Below, one piece after another: positions 1 to 7,948 of a stretch of 48,217 bases of DNA. Origin of the DNA: Collinsella sp. AF20-14LB (GTDB taxonomy: Bacteria; Actinomycetota; Coriobacteriia; Coriobacteriales; Coriobacteriaceae); assembly GCF_003459505.1 (NCBI RefSeq), contig NZ_QRWD01000005.1:375-48591 (forward strand), read 5' to 3'. The position numbers and the translations under genes are program-made. The notes under the pieces are model-generated. The model made no database searches and was not told the origin of the DNA. It saw only the letters and a program-made list of their open reading frames with translations. Numbering within the stretch: the first letter of the stretch is position 1; each line of letters begins with the position of its first letter.

Positions 1-97
1 GAGGATGCCCCCGAGTCGACTCTTTCCTATGCGCCATGCGGCCCCCAGGGCACGTAGATGAGACCCAGGACACCGTAACGGTGGGCGCCGCCCACCG

Positions 98-212
98 GTC
101 AGCGGCCAGAGCATGGGGGGCACGCCCGGTCCCGTTCCGAACCCGGAAGCTAAGCCCCATCGCGCCGAGAGTACTGCGGGGCCAGCCCGTGGGAGGCCAG
201 GGCGCCGCTGAC
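98..212 (+). rRNA. rrf: 5S ribosomal RNA
   Basis: The sequence has the 5S signature: the loop around CCGTTCCGAACCCGGAAG (about 132-149) and the closing helix GTCAGCGGC (98-106) with GCCGCTGAC (204-212). The pairing continues outward (92-97 with 213-218), giving a 15-bp stem that is probably the precursor processing stem. The ends are set from this helix and could be off by one or two bases. An rRNA operon (23S) should lie just left of the window. Positions 1-91 look like rRNA spacer; I recognise nothing else there. Confidence 0.93.
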
Positions 213-249
213 CGGTGGACGGCACCGAGCCGTCAGAGGAAATGGAGAA

Positions 250-279
250 GGGGGAGGCATCGCGGCCTCCCCCTTTTTT
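250..279 (+). terminator. Rho-independent terminator of the rRNA operon
   Basis: A perfect 9-bp stem (250-258 with 265-273, GGGGGAGGC/GCCTCCCCC) with a 6-nt loop is followed by six T residues. It lies 37 bases after the 5S helix. Confidence 0.93.
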
Positions 280-347
280 GCGTTTTATAAAGAGCTGTAA
301 TACAAGAACTCGCCTTCTTTTAGCTTGTCTTACTGTTTGGCTGTATT

Positions 348-378
348 TTGAGTCCTTCTTTTGTATTTGCGCGATAAT
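348..378 (+). promoter_or_regulatory. Possible promoter of coaE
   Basis: TTGAGT (348-353) and GATAAT (373-378) are 19 bases apart, slightly long for a sigma-70-type promoter. Because the rRNA terminator ends at 279, coaE needs its own start in 280-394, and this is the best candidate there. It is an inference from consensus only. Confidence 0.3.
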
Positions 379-406
379 AACTCCCATTGGCGTTAGGGAG
401 GACTTG

Positions 407-1048
407 ATGTTTACCGTATTTGTCTTGGGCAATATTGCTTCGGGTAAGTCGACTGCCTGCCGCTATTTCGAATCTCGTGGCGCTATGCTTATCGATCTGG
501 ATGAGCTTGCAAAATCGCTGTATGTACCGGGCTCTGATATTGTCAATGCTCTCGCGGATGAATTCGGTTGGGACATTTTGGATGAGGAAGGCGGCATTCG
601 CCGCAGCATCCTCGCTTCTCGAGCTTTCGCTTCTCCTGATTCGGTCGCACGGCTCAATGGCCTTGTGCATCCCGTTCTCATTGAACAGCTTTCGCTTAGG
701 ATTCTCGATCCGGTTTGTTGTACGGTTTCGTCTCCCCGTTACCCCTTTGCGGTGGTCGAGGTTTCTGCCCCGACTGGTTTTGAGGATGCATTTGGCTTGG
801 CTGATGAAATTCTGGTCATCAGCGCCCCTTTGTCAGTTCGTCGCAAGCGTGCTATTCAGCGTGGCATGGAGCTATCTGATTTCGATGCCCGTTCTGCTTG
901 CCAGCCCGATGAGTCTGAGCTGTGCAATCTCGCTACAACGGTGATTGATAATACCGCAGGTGATAATTCGCTCTTTGAGCAGCTTGACTCATGGCTTGCA
1001 TGCCATGGGTTTATAGACACTGCGAATAAGGAGGATGCCGATGCCTAA
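407..1048 (+). CDS. coaE: Dephospho-CoA kinase
   Basis: This 213-residue protein is the last enzyme of coenzyme A synthesis, phosphorylating the 3'-OH of the dephospho-CoA ribose in the cytosol. The P-loop GNIASGKST is at residues 8-16. The family features LIDLDELAK, the GG-IRRSILASRAF segment and the LNGLVHP motif follow in the usual order. The reading frame is open back into the 5S gene, but ATG 407 has the Shine-Dalgarno AGGGAGG (395-401) six bases upstream and starts right at the P-loop strand as in CoaE. The C-terminal third is less conserved than I would expect, so some divergence is likely. It overlaps the next gene by 8 bases. A coaE-uvrB-uvrA neighbourhood is also known from other Actinobacteria. 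Confidence 0.85.
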   Translation: MFTVFVLGNIASGKSTACRYFESRGAMLIDLDELAKSLYVPGSDIVNALADEFGWDILDEEGGIRRSILASRAFASPDSVARLNGLVHPVLIEQLSLRILDPVCCTVSSPRYPFAVVEVSAPTGFEDAFGLADEILVISAPLSVRRKRAIQRGMELSDFDARSACQPDESELCNLATTVIDNTAGDNSLFEQLDSWLACHGFIDTANKEDADA

Positions 1049-1622
1049 GACACGTTTCTTTGCGTGGTATCGCCTTATACCGCTGGCTGCCGTTTTTGCC
1101 TTCGGCCTTATTTCGCTCGTCTACTCGTATGCTCCTGCCGCCTTCTTTAAGCCTTTGTATCCAATTGACTACGAGGCGTATGTAAAGCAATCGAGTATTT
1201 CGCATAATCTGGATCCGTATCTGGTGTGCGCTGTCATTAAGTCGGAATCGAATTGGGATCCCGAGGCTGAGTCGAATCAGGGTGCTCAGGGATTGATGCA
1301 GCTGATGCCCGAGACTGCCCAGGATATGATCGCCAAGGGTCTTGTCGACGGTGGGGAGTATTCGGCTGACAACCTTAACGATCCGGCTACGAATATCGAG
1401 TTTGGCTGTGCGTACCTCTCGTATCTCTTAACGTATTTCAACGGGTCGACGGATAGCGCTATTGCCGCCTATAACGCCGGCATGGGCAATGTCGACGGAT
1501 GGGCGCAGCAAAGTACGTCGCTGCACAATGCAATCACCTTTCCCGAGACGCAGGCGTATCTGATTCGCGTCAATAATGCCTGGGTTCGCTACAAGACCCT
1601 CTACCCCGATCGGTTCGTATAG
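1041..1622 (+). CDS. Small membrane-anchored lytic transglycosylase (SLT domain)
   Basis: This 193-residue protein has one N-terminal membrane segment (about residues 12-31) and an extracellular SLT (Slt70-type) domain. The domain shows the catalytic glutamate in IKSESNW (Glu69), the GAQGLMQLMPETA motif and the AAYNAGMGNVDGW motif, which define family 1 lytic transglycosylases. These cleave the MurNAc-GlcNAc bond of peptidoglycan to form 1,6-anhydro ends. ATG 1041 is preferred over the in-frame ATG 1035 because the Shine-Dalgarno AAGGAGG (1028-1034) touches the latter. The gene overlaps the coaE stop by 8 bases (ATGCCTAA), which suggests translational coupling. Its short length means no further binding domain is present. 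Confidence 0.85.
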   Translation: MPKTRFFAWYRLIPLAAVFAFGLISLVYSYAPAAFFKPLYPIDYEAYVKQSSISHNLDPYLVCAVIKSESNWDPEAESNQGAQGLMQLMPETAQDMIAKGLVDGGEYSADNLNDPATNIEFGCAYLSYLLTYFNGSTDSAIAAYNAGMGNVDGWAQQSTSLHNAITFPETQAYLIRVNNAWVRYKTLYPDRFV

Positions 1623-1673
1623 GACTATGTCTGCCGCCTGCGTATACTGCAGATATATGAGTTAGGAGTATCC

Positions 1674-3914
1674 ATGGCGGATTTTGAAGTTGAGCGTGTT
1701 GGCGGAGAGCTCAAACGTTTTGGCGTTGAGGGCTCTGAGGTGCCGTTTGAGGTCGTGTCTCCCTATGAGCCTGCAGGTTCTCAGCCTAAGGCTATTGAGT
1801 CGCTTGTGCAGGGTGTGAGGGACGGAGATCGCTATCAGGTTTTGCTGGGCGTGACCGGTTCGGGCAAGACTTTCACGATGGCTAAGACTATTGAGGCCCT
1901 GGGGAAGCCGACGCTGGTCATGGCTCCCAATAAAACGCTCGCCGCTCAGCTTGCGAGCGAGCTCAAAGAGTTCTTTCCCAACAACGCTGTGGTCTACTTT
2001 GTCTCGTACTACGACTACTATCAGCCCGAGGCGTATGTACCGCAAAGCGATACATATATCGAGAAAGACTCCTCGATTAACGAAGAGGTCGAGATGCTGC
2101 GCCATCAGGCGACGGCATCGCTGCTTTCTCGACGCGATGTGATCGTCGTCGCATCGGTCTCGTGCATCTACGGTATCGGCTCTCCCGAGGACTATGCGGG
2201 CCTGGCGCCGAACGTCGACAAGAAGGTGCCGCTCGAGCGCGATGACTTTATCCATGCGCTCATCGACATTCAATACGACCGTAATGACTATGACCTGGCG
2301 CGTGGTACGTTCCGCGTACGTGGCGATGTCGTCGATGTGTATCCGCCCTATGCGGAGCACCCGTTGCGCTTTGAGTTCTTTGGCGACGAGGTCGAGCTGA
2401 TTGCCGAGATCGATGAGGTCACCGGCGAAATGCTACGTGAGTATGAAGCTATTCCCGTGTGGCCGGCCTCCCACTACGTGACCGAGAAACCTAAGGTCAA
2501 GGCGGCCCTGAAATCGATCAGCGAAGAATGCGAGAAGCGTGTGGCGGAGCTCAAGGCGACCGACAAGTTGCTCGAGGCACAGCGCCTGCAGCAACGTACC
2601 GATTATGATCTCGAAATGCTCGAGACGATGGGCTTTTGCAACGGCATCGAGAACTACTCGCGTCATCTGGATGGACGTAAGCCGGGCGAGCCGCCGTTTA
2701 CCCTGATCGATTACTTTCCCAAGGACATGCTCTGCATCATCGACGAGAGCCATGTGACGGTGCCGCAGATTCGCGGCATGCACGAAGGTGACCGTTCGCG
2801 CAAAGTTACGCTTGTTGAGCATGGTTTTCGTCTTCCGTCGGCGCTCGATAACCGTCCGCTTCGCTTCGATGAGTTTGAGGCGAGGATACCCCAGTTTATC
2901 TATGTTTCGGCCACGCCGGGCGACTACGAGCTGCGGGTGAGCCAAAACGACGTGGAGCAGATTATTCGTCCGACCGGTCTGCTCGACCCCAAGATCGATG
3001 TGCGTCCGGTTCGTGGGCAGATTGACGATCTTGAGGACGAGATTCGCGAGCGCGTTGCCCGCAAGGAGCGCGTGCTGGTGACCACGCTCACCAAGCGCAT
3101 GGCCGAGGACCTGACCGACCATCTGCTTGATGCCGGCATTAAGGTCAATTACATGCATTCTGATACGGCGACAATGGACCGTGTCGAGATCCTGCGAACG
3201 CTGCGCGAGGGCAAGATCGATGTTCTCGTTGGCATCAACCTGCTTCGCGAGGGCTTGGATCTTCCCGAGGTCTCACTGGTGGCAATTCTCGATGCCGATA
3301 AGGAAGGCTTCTTGCGCAACCGCCGTTCGCTGATTCAGACGATTGGCCGCGCGGCCCGTAACGCCGATGGCGAAGTCATCATGTACGCGGACGTCGTGAC
3401 CGATTCGATGAGAGAGGCGATTGAGGAGACGCAGCGTCGACGCGAGATCCAGATGGCCTATAACGAAGAGCACGGCATCGTGCCCAAGACGGTTCGCAAG
3501 GCCATCAATGACATCTCGAGCTTTATTGCCGAGGCGGAGAAAACCGTTGGCTCTAAGGGGCGTTCGAAGGGCGATTCGTTGGGGCATGGCGCGTTCTATA
3601 CGCCCGATGAAAACGGCGAGGGTGCTGCGCCGGAGACGGTATCGTCCGAGCAGACGCTTGCTGAGCAGTTCAAGGAGTTGCCGCACGATGAGCTCGTGCG
3701 GATCGTCGAGACCATGGAGGAGGATATGCGCAACGCTTCTGCCGCCATGGACTTTGAGGAGGCGGCGCGCCTGCGCGATGCCGTCGTTCAGATTCGGGCG
3801 ATGCTTGAGGGTGCGTCTGAGGACGAGACGATCGAGCGCTTACGTTCGCAGGCCCGCAAGGGTTCCACGTTCGCATCGGGCAGAAAACGCCAGGGTGCAC
3901 GGTTTAAGAAATAG
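1674..3914 (+). CDS. uvrB: UvrABC excinuclease subunit B
   Basis: This 746-residue protein is the damage-verifying helicase-like subunit of nucleotide excision repair, loaded by UvrA and then bound by UvrC. Walker A GVTGSGKT is at residues 59-66. The beta-hairpin region ([12 protein letters not shown]), the DESH box and the helicase motif near the C-terminal half (QTIGRAARN) are all present. A UVR domain ([20 protein letters not shown]) near the end binds UvrC. The protein is about 50-80 residues longer than many UvrBs, because of a linker rich in Gly, Ser and Glu before the UVR domain and a basic tail after it. TAGGAG lies just upstream of ATG 1674. I see no clear LexA box in the 50-base gap after the lytic enzyme gene. 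Confidence 0.98.
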   Translation: MADFEVERVGGELKRFGVEGSEVPFEVVSPYEPAGSQPKAIESLVQGVRDGDRYQVLLGVTGSGKTFTMAKTIEALGKPTLVMAPNKTLAAQLASELKEFFPNNAVVYFVSYYDYYQPEAYVPQSDTYIEKDSSINEEVEMLRHQATASLLSRRDVIVVASVSCIYGIGSPEDYAGLAPNVDKKVPLERDDFIHALIDIQYDRNDYDLARGTFRVRGDVVDVYPPYAEHPLRFEFFGDEVELIAEIDEVTGEMLREYEAIPVWPASHYVTEKPKVKAALKSISEECEKRVAELKATDKLLEAQRLQQRTDYDLEMLETMGFCNGIENYSRHLDGRKPGEPPFTLIDYFPKDMLCIIDESHVTVPQIRGMHEGDRSRKVTLVEHGFRLPSALDNRPLRFDEFEARIPQFIYVSATPGDYELRVSQNDVEQIIRPTGLLDPKIDVRPVRGQIDDLEDEIRERVARKERVLVTTLTKRMAEDLTDHLLDAGIKVNYMHSDTATMDRVEILRTLREGKIDVLVGINLLREGLDLPEVSLVAILDADKEGFLRNRRSLIQTIGRAARNADGEVIMYADVVTDSMREAIEETQRRREIQMAYNEEHGIVPKTVRKAINDISSFIAEAEKTVGSKGRSKGDSLGHGAFYTPDENGEGAAPETVSSEQTLAEQFKELPHDELVRIVETMEEDMRNASAAMDFEEAARLRDAVVQIRAMLEGASEDETIERLRSQARKGSTFASGRKRQGARFKK

Positions 3915-3917
3915 CGA

Positions 3918-3960
3918 ACAGGCCCCGAGTTCCCTGTGGAGCTCGGGGCCTGTGTCTTTT
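3918..3960. terminator. Terminator between convergent uvrB and FAD dehydrogenase genes
   Basis: A perfect 12-bp stem (3918-3929 with 3942-3953) is followed by TCTTTT. It lies directly after the uvrB stop, and because the next gene converges on it, it can serve both strands. Confidence 0.85.
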
Positions 3961-3979
3961 GCGCACTGGAATTCGTGCG

Positions 3980-5620
3980 TTAGAGGTCTGCAATCAGGGA
4001 TTCGGCACAACGGATGCCGTCGGTGGCCGCGCTCATGATGCCGCCGGCATATCCAGCTCCCTCACCACAAGGGTAGAGGCCCGGGGTCGACACGGCATGA
4101 CACGTTCGGTCTCGGGTGACAGTGACCGGTGAGCTCGAACGAGTCTCCACGCCGGTAAGAACGGCATCGGGGCGGTCGTAGCCTCGTAGCTTTTTTCCGA
4201 GTAGGGGAAGTCCCAGGCGGAGCGACTCGACGATATGCTGCGGCAGGGCTTCGTCAATTGCCGTCCAGGTCACACCGAGCGGATAGGTGGGCTTTACCTT
4301 TCCGGGCGCCTTGCTGGCGCGTCCTGCGAGGAAATCTCCGACGAGCTGTGCCGGTGCGTTCCAGTTGGAACCGCCCAGGCGATAGGCGGCCGCCTCGCAG
4401 GCACGCTGGAGCTCGATGCCGGCGAGCGGGTCATCGTCGGGAAGGTCCTCTGGCGTGACGTTAACGAGCAGGGCGGCATTTGCGTTGTGTCCGTCGCGGG
4501 CATTGAGACTGGCGCCGTTGACGCACAAGTGGCCCTGCTCGGAAGAGGCAGCGACAACCTGCCCGCCGGGGCACATACAAAACGAGAACACGCTGCGGCC
4601 GTTGGGAAGATGGGCGACAAGCTTGTAGGGGGCTGCTCCGAGTGCCGGGTGCCCCGCCGAAGGGCCATATTGGGCACGGTCGATGTCGCGCTGTGGATGC
4701 TCGATGCGCACGCCCATGGCAAAGGTCTTTTGCGCGAGGGCAACGTTATGTTCCTTGAGAAGCTCGAATACGTCGCGGGCGGAATGGCCGCAGGCGAGAA
4801 TGAGGTGTTTTGTGGCGATTGCCTCGCTTGTGGTTTCTTGGGGCGTTTGGACATCGATGCCGGTGATGGCGCCAGATCCATCGGTTCGAATATTGACGAG
4901 CTTTGTTCGATAGCGGACGGTTCCGCCGAGTTGCTCGATACGCTGGGAAATGTTGGTGACGACGGTGGGGAGGATGTCGGAGCCAATGTGCGGCTTGGCA
5001 TCCCACAGAATATCGCGGGGCGCACTCGCCTCGACGAAGGTTTCGAGGATAAGGCGATGGGCGGGATTTTTGGTTCCCGTATTGAGCTTGCCGTCCGAGA
5101 AGGTCCCCGCGCCGCCCAGGCCAAACTGGATATTGCTCTCGGGGTCGAGGATGCGCTCCTTTAGAAAGAGGTCGATCGCCCGCGAGCGGCGAAATGCCGG
5201 GTCGCCGCGCTCGATGAGCAAGGGCTTAAGACCTGCTTCGGCGAGCGTAAGCGCAGCGAAAAGGCCGGCGCATCCGGCGCCGACAACGACAGGGCGTTCT
5301 TGAGGTGCGTCGGAGGCGGGGGAGGGGAATGAAGGCTCATCGTCTTCTATCGCGCGTACGCGCGAGCGGTCACGCTCGGCAACGCTGTCGATCGCTTCTC
5401 GCTCGAGGTGGGGACTAGTCAGCTCAACACGAAAGCTCAGGATAAAATGGACGTCTCGTTTTTTGCGAGCGTCGATTGACTTGCGGTGGAGCTCGATGGA
5501 CTTGATCTCGGAGTCCTTGCAACGTAGGACGCACTTGGCGACTCGCTTGCCAACAATGAGACAGGCATTTTCATCGCCGGCTTCATCGAGCGACGCGTTG
5601 ACTTGGGTGATTTCAATCAT
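3980..5620 (-). CDS. NAD(P)/FAD-dependent dehydrogenase, COG2509 type
   Basis: This 546-residue flavoprotein has an N-terminal region of about 100 residues, then a Rossmann FAD site (VVVGAGCAGLFAALTLAEAGLKP) and a C-terminal FAD closing motif (GLYPCGEGAGYAGGIMSAATDG). This layout matches the uncharacterised FAD-dependent dehydrogenases of COG2509, whose substrate is unknown. The GVETRSSSPV segment is typical of that family. The frame is open further upstream, but ATG 5620 has AAGGAG just before it and begins the conserved N-terminal part (MIEITQV), so I use it. It is the last gene of a leftward block and is separated from the next flavoprotein gene by a hairpin. No substrate can be assigned. 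Confidence 0.8.
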   Translation of the reverse strand: MIEITQVNASLDEAGDENACLIVGKRVAKCVLRCKDSEIKSIELHRKSIDARKKRDVHFILSFRVELTSPHLEREAIDSVAERDRSRVRAIEDDEPSFPSPASDAPQERPVVVGAGCAGLFAALTLAEAGLKPLLIERGDPAFRRSRAIDLFLKERILDPESNIQFGLGGAGTFSDGKLNTGTKNPAHRLILETFVEASAPRDILWDAKPHIGSDILPTVVTNISQRIEQLGGTVRYRTKLVNIRTDGSGAITGIDVQTPQETTSEAIATKHLILACGHSARDVFELLKEHNVALAQKTFAMGVRIEHPQRDIDRAQYGPSAGHPALGAAPYKLVAHLPNGRSVFSFCMCPGGQVVAASSEQGHLCVNGASLNARDGHNANAALLVNVTPEDLPDDDPLAGIELQRACEAAAYRLGGSNWNAPAQLVGDFLAGRASKAPGKVKPTYPLGVTWTAIDEALPQHIVESLRLGLPLLGKKLRGYDRPDAVLTGVETRSSSPVTVTRDRTCHAVSTPGLYPCGEGAGYAGGIMSAATDGIRCAESLIADL

Positions 5621-5639
5621 CGAGGTCTCCTTAGAGGCA

Positions 5640-5670
5640 AGAAAGAGGCCGTCCGGTATCCCAGACGGCC
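5640..5670 (-). terminator. Terminator-like hairpin between the two flavoprotein genes
   Basis: Read leftward, GGCCGTC/GACGGCC (5647-5653 with 5664-5670) forms a 7-bp stem followed by TCTTTCTT. An A-rich run precedes it. It probably terminates or attenuates transcription from the upstream flavoprotein gene. Confidence 0.6.
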
Positions 5671-5700
5671 CGAATGCGTTTTTGATTATAGACTGCGCGG

Positions 5701-6972
5701 CTACAGGCTGCTTGCAGCGCGAATGCCCGAGATCCAGGCCCACGCAAGGTTAAAGCCTCCGCAATCGGCGTCGATGTCGAGCGCTTCACCGCAGACGTAA
5801 AGCGGGGCGTCGACAACGCTGCGCGCGCGTAGGCTGGGTGTTGAGATGCTCTCGACAGATATGCCACCACGCGTGACCTGTGCTGAGCGCTCCTCGGCTG
5901 TTCCCTCGACGAGCAACTTAAAGTGTTTGAGGATCGAGACCAGGTGGATGACATCGTTGGAGCCTGGATGGCACTGCTCGAACGTTGTGCAGACGACGCG
6001 GGAGAGTTGCGGGGCGAGCATGCCGTCGAGCCAACGGGGATCGCGGGGCGAAAAGCCGCCGAGCAGCTCAACGCGCCGGTTGAGCATATCGAGCAACTCG
6101 TCTTTGGAGAGGTCGGGGAAAACGTCGAGCAGGATCGTATCGCCGTGCTGGATACGACGAGAGAGGTTGAAGACAGCGACGCCTGAGATACCGAAGGTTC
6201 GAAACAGCACTTCACCGTCTTCGTGCCAGAGCTCATTATGATTGTGGGCGAGCGTCAAGCGGGCACGGACGCGCAGGCCATCCAACGTCTTGAGTGCCGC
6301 CCGATTGCCAACGACCGTTGCCGATACGGGGCAGAGGATGGGGTGCAGCGAAGTGAGGGGGAGGCGAAACGTATCGGCGATACCGGTGGGGTTGCCGCCC
6401 GTAGCGATAATTACGGCATGTGCCTGCAGGGCCTCGTTCTTGCGAGGGACATCGGCGAGCGCTTTCCGAAGCGAGCGGAGCTCCGATTTTCGGTCGTCGT
6501 GCTTCTTTGTCTTGAGTGCTCGCGCGGGACGGTCTATTTGGAGTGCCCAGCCCTCGGGGGCTTTGAATGCCGAGGCAACGTTTGCTCCACATACCAAGGT
6601 GATACCCAGACGATTACAAGCGTTGAGAAGCGCATCGCGCACCGATTCGGCACGAAGGGAGCGCGGATACAGCCGGCCCTCCTCGGAGGTCGTCATGATG
6701 CCCAGCGAGGAGAAGAAACCCATAAGCTCTTGTTCGGGCTGGGGGCCCATGACGGATTCGACGAATGCGGGGTGGTTATACCGCTGAGGATCAATCGATT
6801 CGTTGGAGAGGTTGCAACGGCCGTTACCGGTCGCAAGGAGCTTGAGGCCGCAGGCGACATCGCGCTCAACGATGCAGACGCTTTTGCCAGCGCGTGCGGC
6901 CGTAATGGCGGCGGCGAGGCCTGAAGCCCCGCCGCCGATTACCAAGACGTCATAGAGGGCGCTCGCGTTCAC
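5701..6972 (-). CDS. HI0933/BaiN-family flavoprotein (aminoacetone oxidase-like)
   Basis: This 423-residue FAD protein begins with DVLVIGGGASGLAAAITAARAGKSVCIVERD and then KLLATGNGRCNLSN, the signature of the HI0933/YhiN/BaiN family. The C-terminal CGEALDIDADCGGFNLAWAWISG is the family's FAD closing motif. The biochemical role of the family is unsettled; one clostridial member was proposed to act in bile acid reduction, but that cannot be assumed here. The start is GTG 6972, which follows the mrp stop codon directly (TAA then GTG), so the two genes are certainly cotranscribed and probably translationally coupled. Confidence 0.85.
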   Translation of the reverse strand: MNASALYDVLVIGGGASGLAAAITAARAGKSVCIVERDVACGLKLLATGNGRCNLSNESIDPQRYNHPAFVESVMGPQPEQELMGFFSSLGIMTTSEEGRLYPRSLRAESVRDALLNACNRLGITLVCGANVASAFKAPEGWALQIDRPARALKTKKHDDRKSELRSLRKALADVPRKNEALQAHAVIIATGGNPTGIADTFRLPLTSLHPILCPVSATVVGNRAALKTLDGLRVRARLTLAHNHNELWHEDGEVLFRTFGISGVAVFNLSRRIQHGDTILLDVFPDLSKDELLDMLNRRVELLGGFSPRDPRWLDGMLAPQLSRVVCTTFEQCHPGSNDVIHLVSILKHFKLLVEGTAEERSAQVTRGGISVESISTPSLRARSVVDAPLYVCGEALDIDADCGGFNLAWAWISGIRAASSL

Positions 6973-7803
6973 TTAGGCCTCGTCGGTCTCGTGCGGGGTA
7001 ATAGCCTCGACGGCAGAGACTGCCTTGGGCAACATGCCATCGGGCAGCGCGGTCTCGACCTCGCCCTTATCGCAGGCCTCGGCGAGTGCCGGATTAATGG
7101 GAAGCTGGCCCAAGATGTCGAGGTTATAGCGCTCTGCGACCTCGGGGAGCTTGCTCTTGCCAAAGACCTCGATTTTCTTGCCGCAGTCGGGGCACTCAAT
7201 ATAGCTCATGTTCTCGACAATGCCCAGAATGGGGACGTTCATCTTCTCGGCCATGTTGACCGCCTTGGCGACGATCATCGAGACCAGATCCTGCGGGCTC
7301 GTGACGATGACGATGCCGTCGACCGGCAGCGACTGGAAGACGGTGAGCGCGACGTCGCCTGTTCCCGGAGGCATGTCGACCAGCAGGTAGTCGATGGGGC
7401 CCCACGAGGTCTCGCTCCAGAACTGCCTAATGGCGCCTGCGATGACCGGACCGCGCCAAAGGACGGGGTCGGTCTCGTTTTGGAGCAGCAGGTTGGAGCT
7501 CATGACCTTGACGCCGTGCTCGGAGATTTCGGGCAGCATAAGGTTGCCAAGGGCATGGACGTGGCGTCCGCTCATACCGAACATCTTGGGGATAGAGGGA
7601 CCGGTGATGTCGGCATCGAGGACGCCGACCTTGTGGCCGTGACGGGCAAGCTCGGTGGCGATGGCACCGGTGACAAATGACTTGCCGACACCGCCCTTGC
7701 CGGAAAGCACGGCGATGACGCGCTTGACCTCGGACAGCGTGTTCTCCTCAAATTGCGACGGCGACGTTTGTCCGCCGGCGGCCTGTGCGTGTTCGCAACC
7801 CAT
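6973..7803 (-). CDS. mrp: Mrp/NBP35-family Fe-S cluster carrier ATPase
   Basis: This 276-residue cytosolic P-loop ATPase binds and transfers iron-sulfur clusters. The deviant Walker A GKGGVGKS is at residues 35-42, VDMPPGTGD follows, and the CPDC motif in the second half (SYIECPDCGKKIEVFG) supplies the cluster-binding cysteines. The DUF59-type N-terminal domain of long Mrp proteins is absent, and there is no four-cysteine ferredoxin-like leader. The frame extends upstream, but ATG 7803 has AAGGAG in front of it and matches the length of short Mrp proteins. It overlies no other gene and lies 145 bases after the LtaS-type gene. Confidence 0.9.
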   Translation of the reverse strand: MGCEHAQAAGGQTSPSQFEENTLSEVKRVIAVLSGKGGVGKSFVTGAIATELARHGHKVGVLDADITGPSIPKMFGMSGRHVHALGNLMLPEISEHGVKVMSSNLLLQNETDPVLWRGPVIAGAIRQFWSETSWGPIDYLLVDMPPGTGDVALTVFQSLPVDGIVIVTSPQDLVSMIVAKAVNMAEKMNVPILGIVENMSYIECPDCGKKIEVFGKSKLPEVAERYNLDILGQLPINPALAEACDKGEVETALPDGMLPKAVSAVEAITPHETDEA

Positions 7804-7948
7804 GTATGACTCCTTTGTATATGCTGGGGCCGGGGCCCCGCGATGTGACACGAGCGTCATTGTACCCTCGTTTGCGAGCGGGAGTCATTTGCGATGCGTT
7901 TGGGCCGAGCGTGCTTGCAATACGATGGGCCCAAGCGAATGGGCGGGC

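Noticed and set aside
1..91. 3' end of 23S rRNA
   Set aside because: I could not match the sequence to the conserved 23S 3' end; it reads as spacer before the 5S stem.
215..406. Upstream extension of the coaE frame into the 5S gene
   Set aside because: It would cross the rRNA terminator, adds no conserved residues, and a good ribosome site lies before ATG 407.
7804..7948. Terminator between the LtaS-type gene and mrp
   Set aside because: GC-rich imperfect stems exist on the minus strand but without a T tract or a clear single hairpin, so no call is made.
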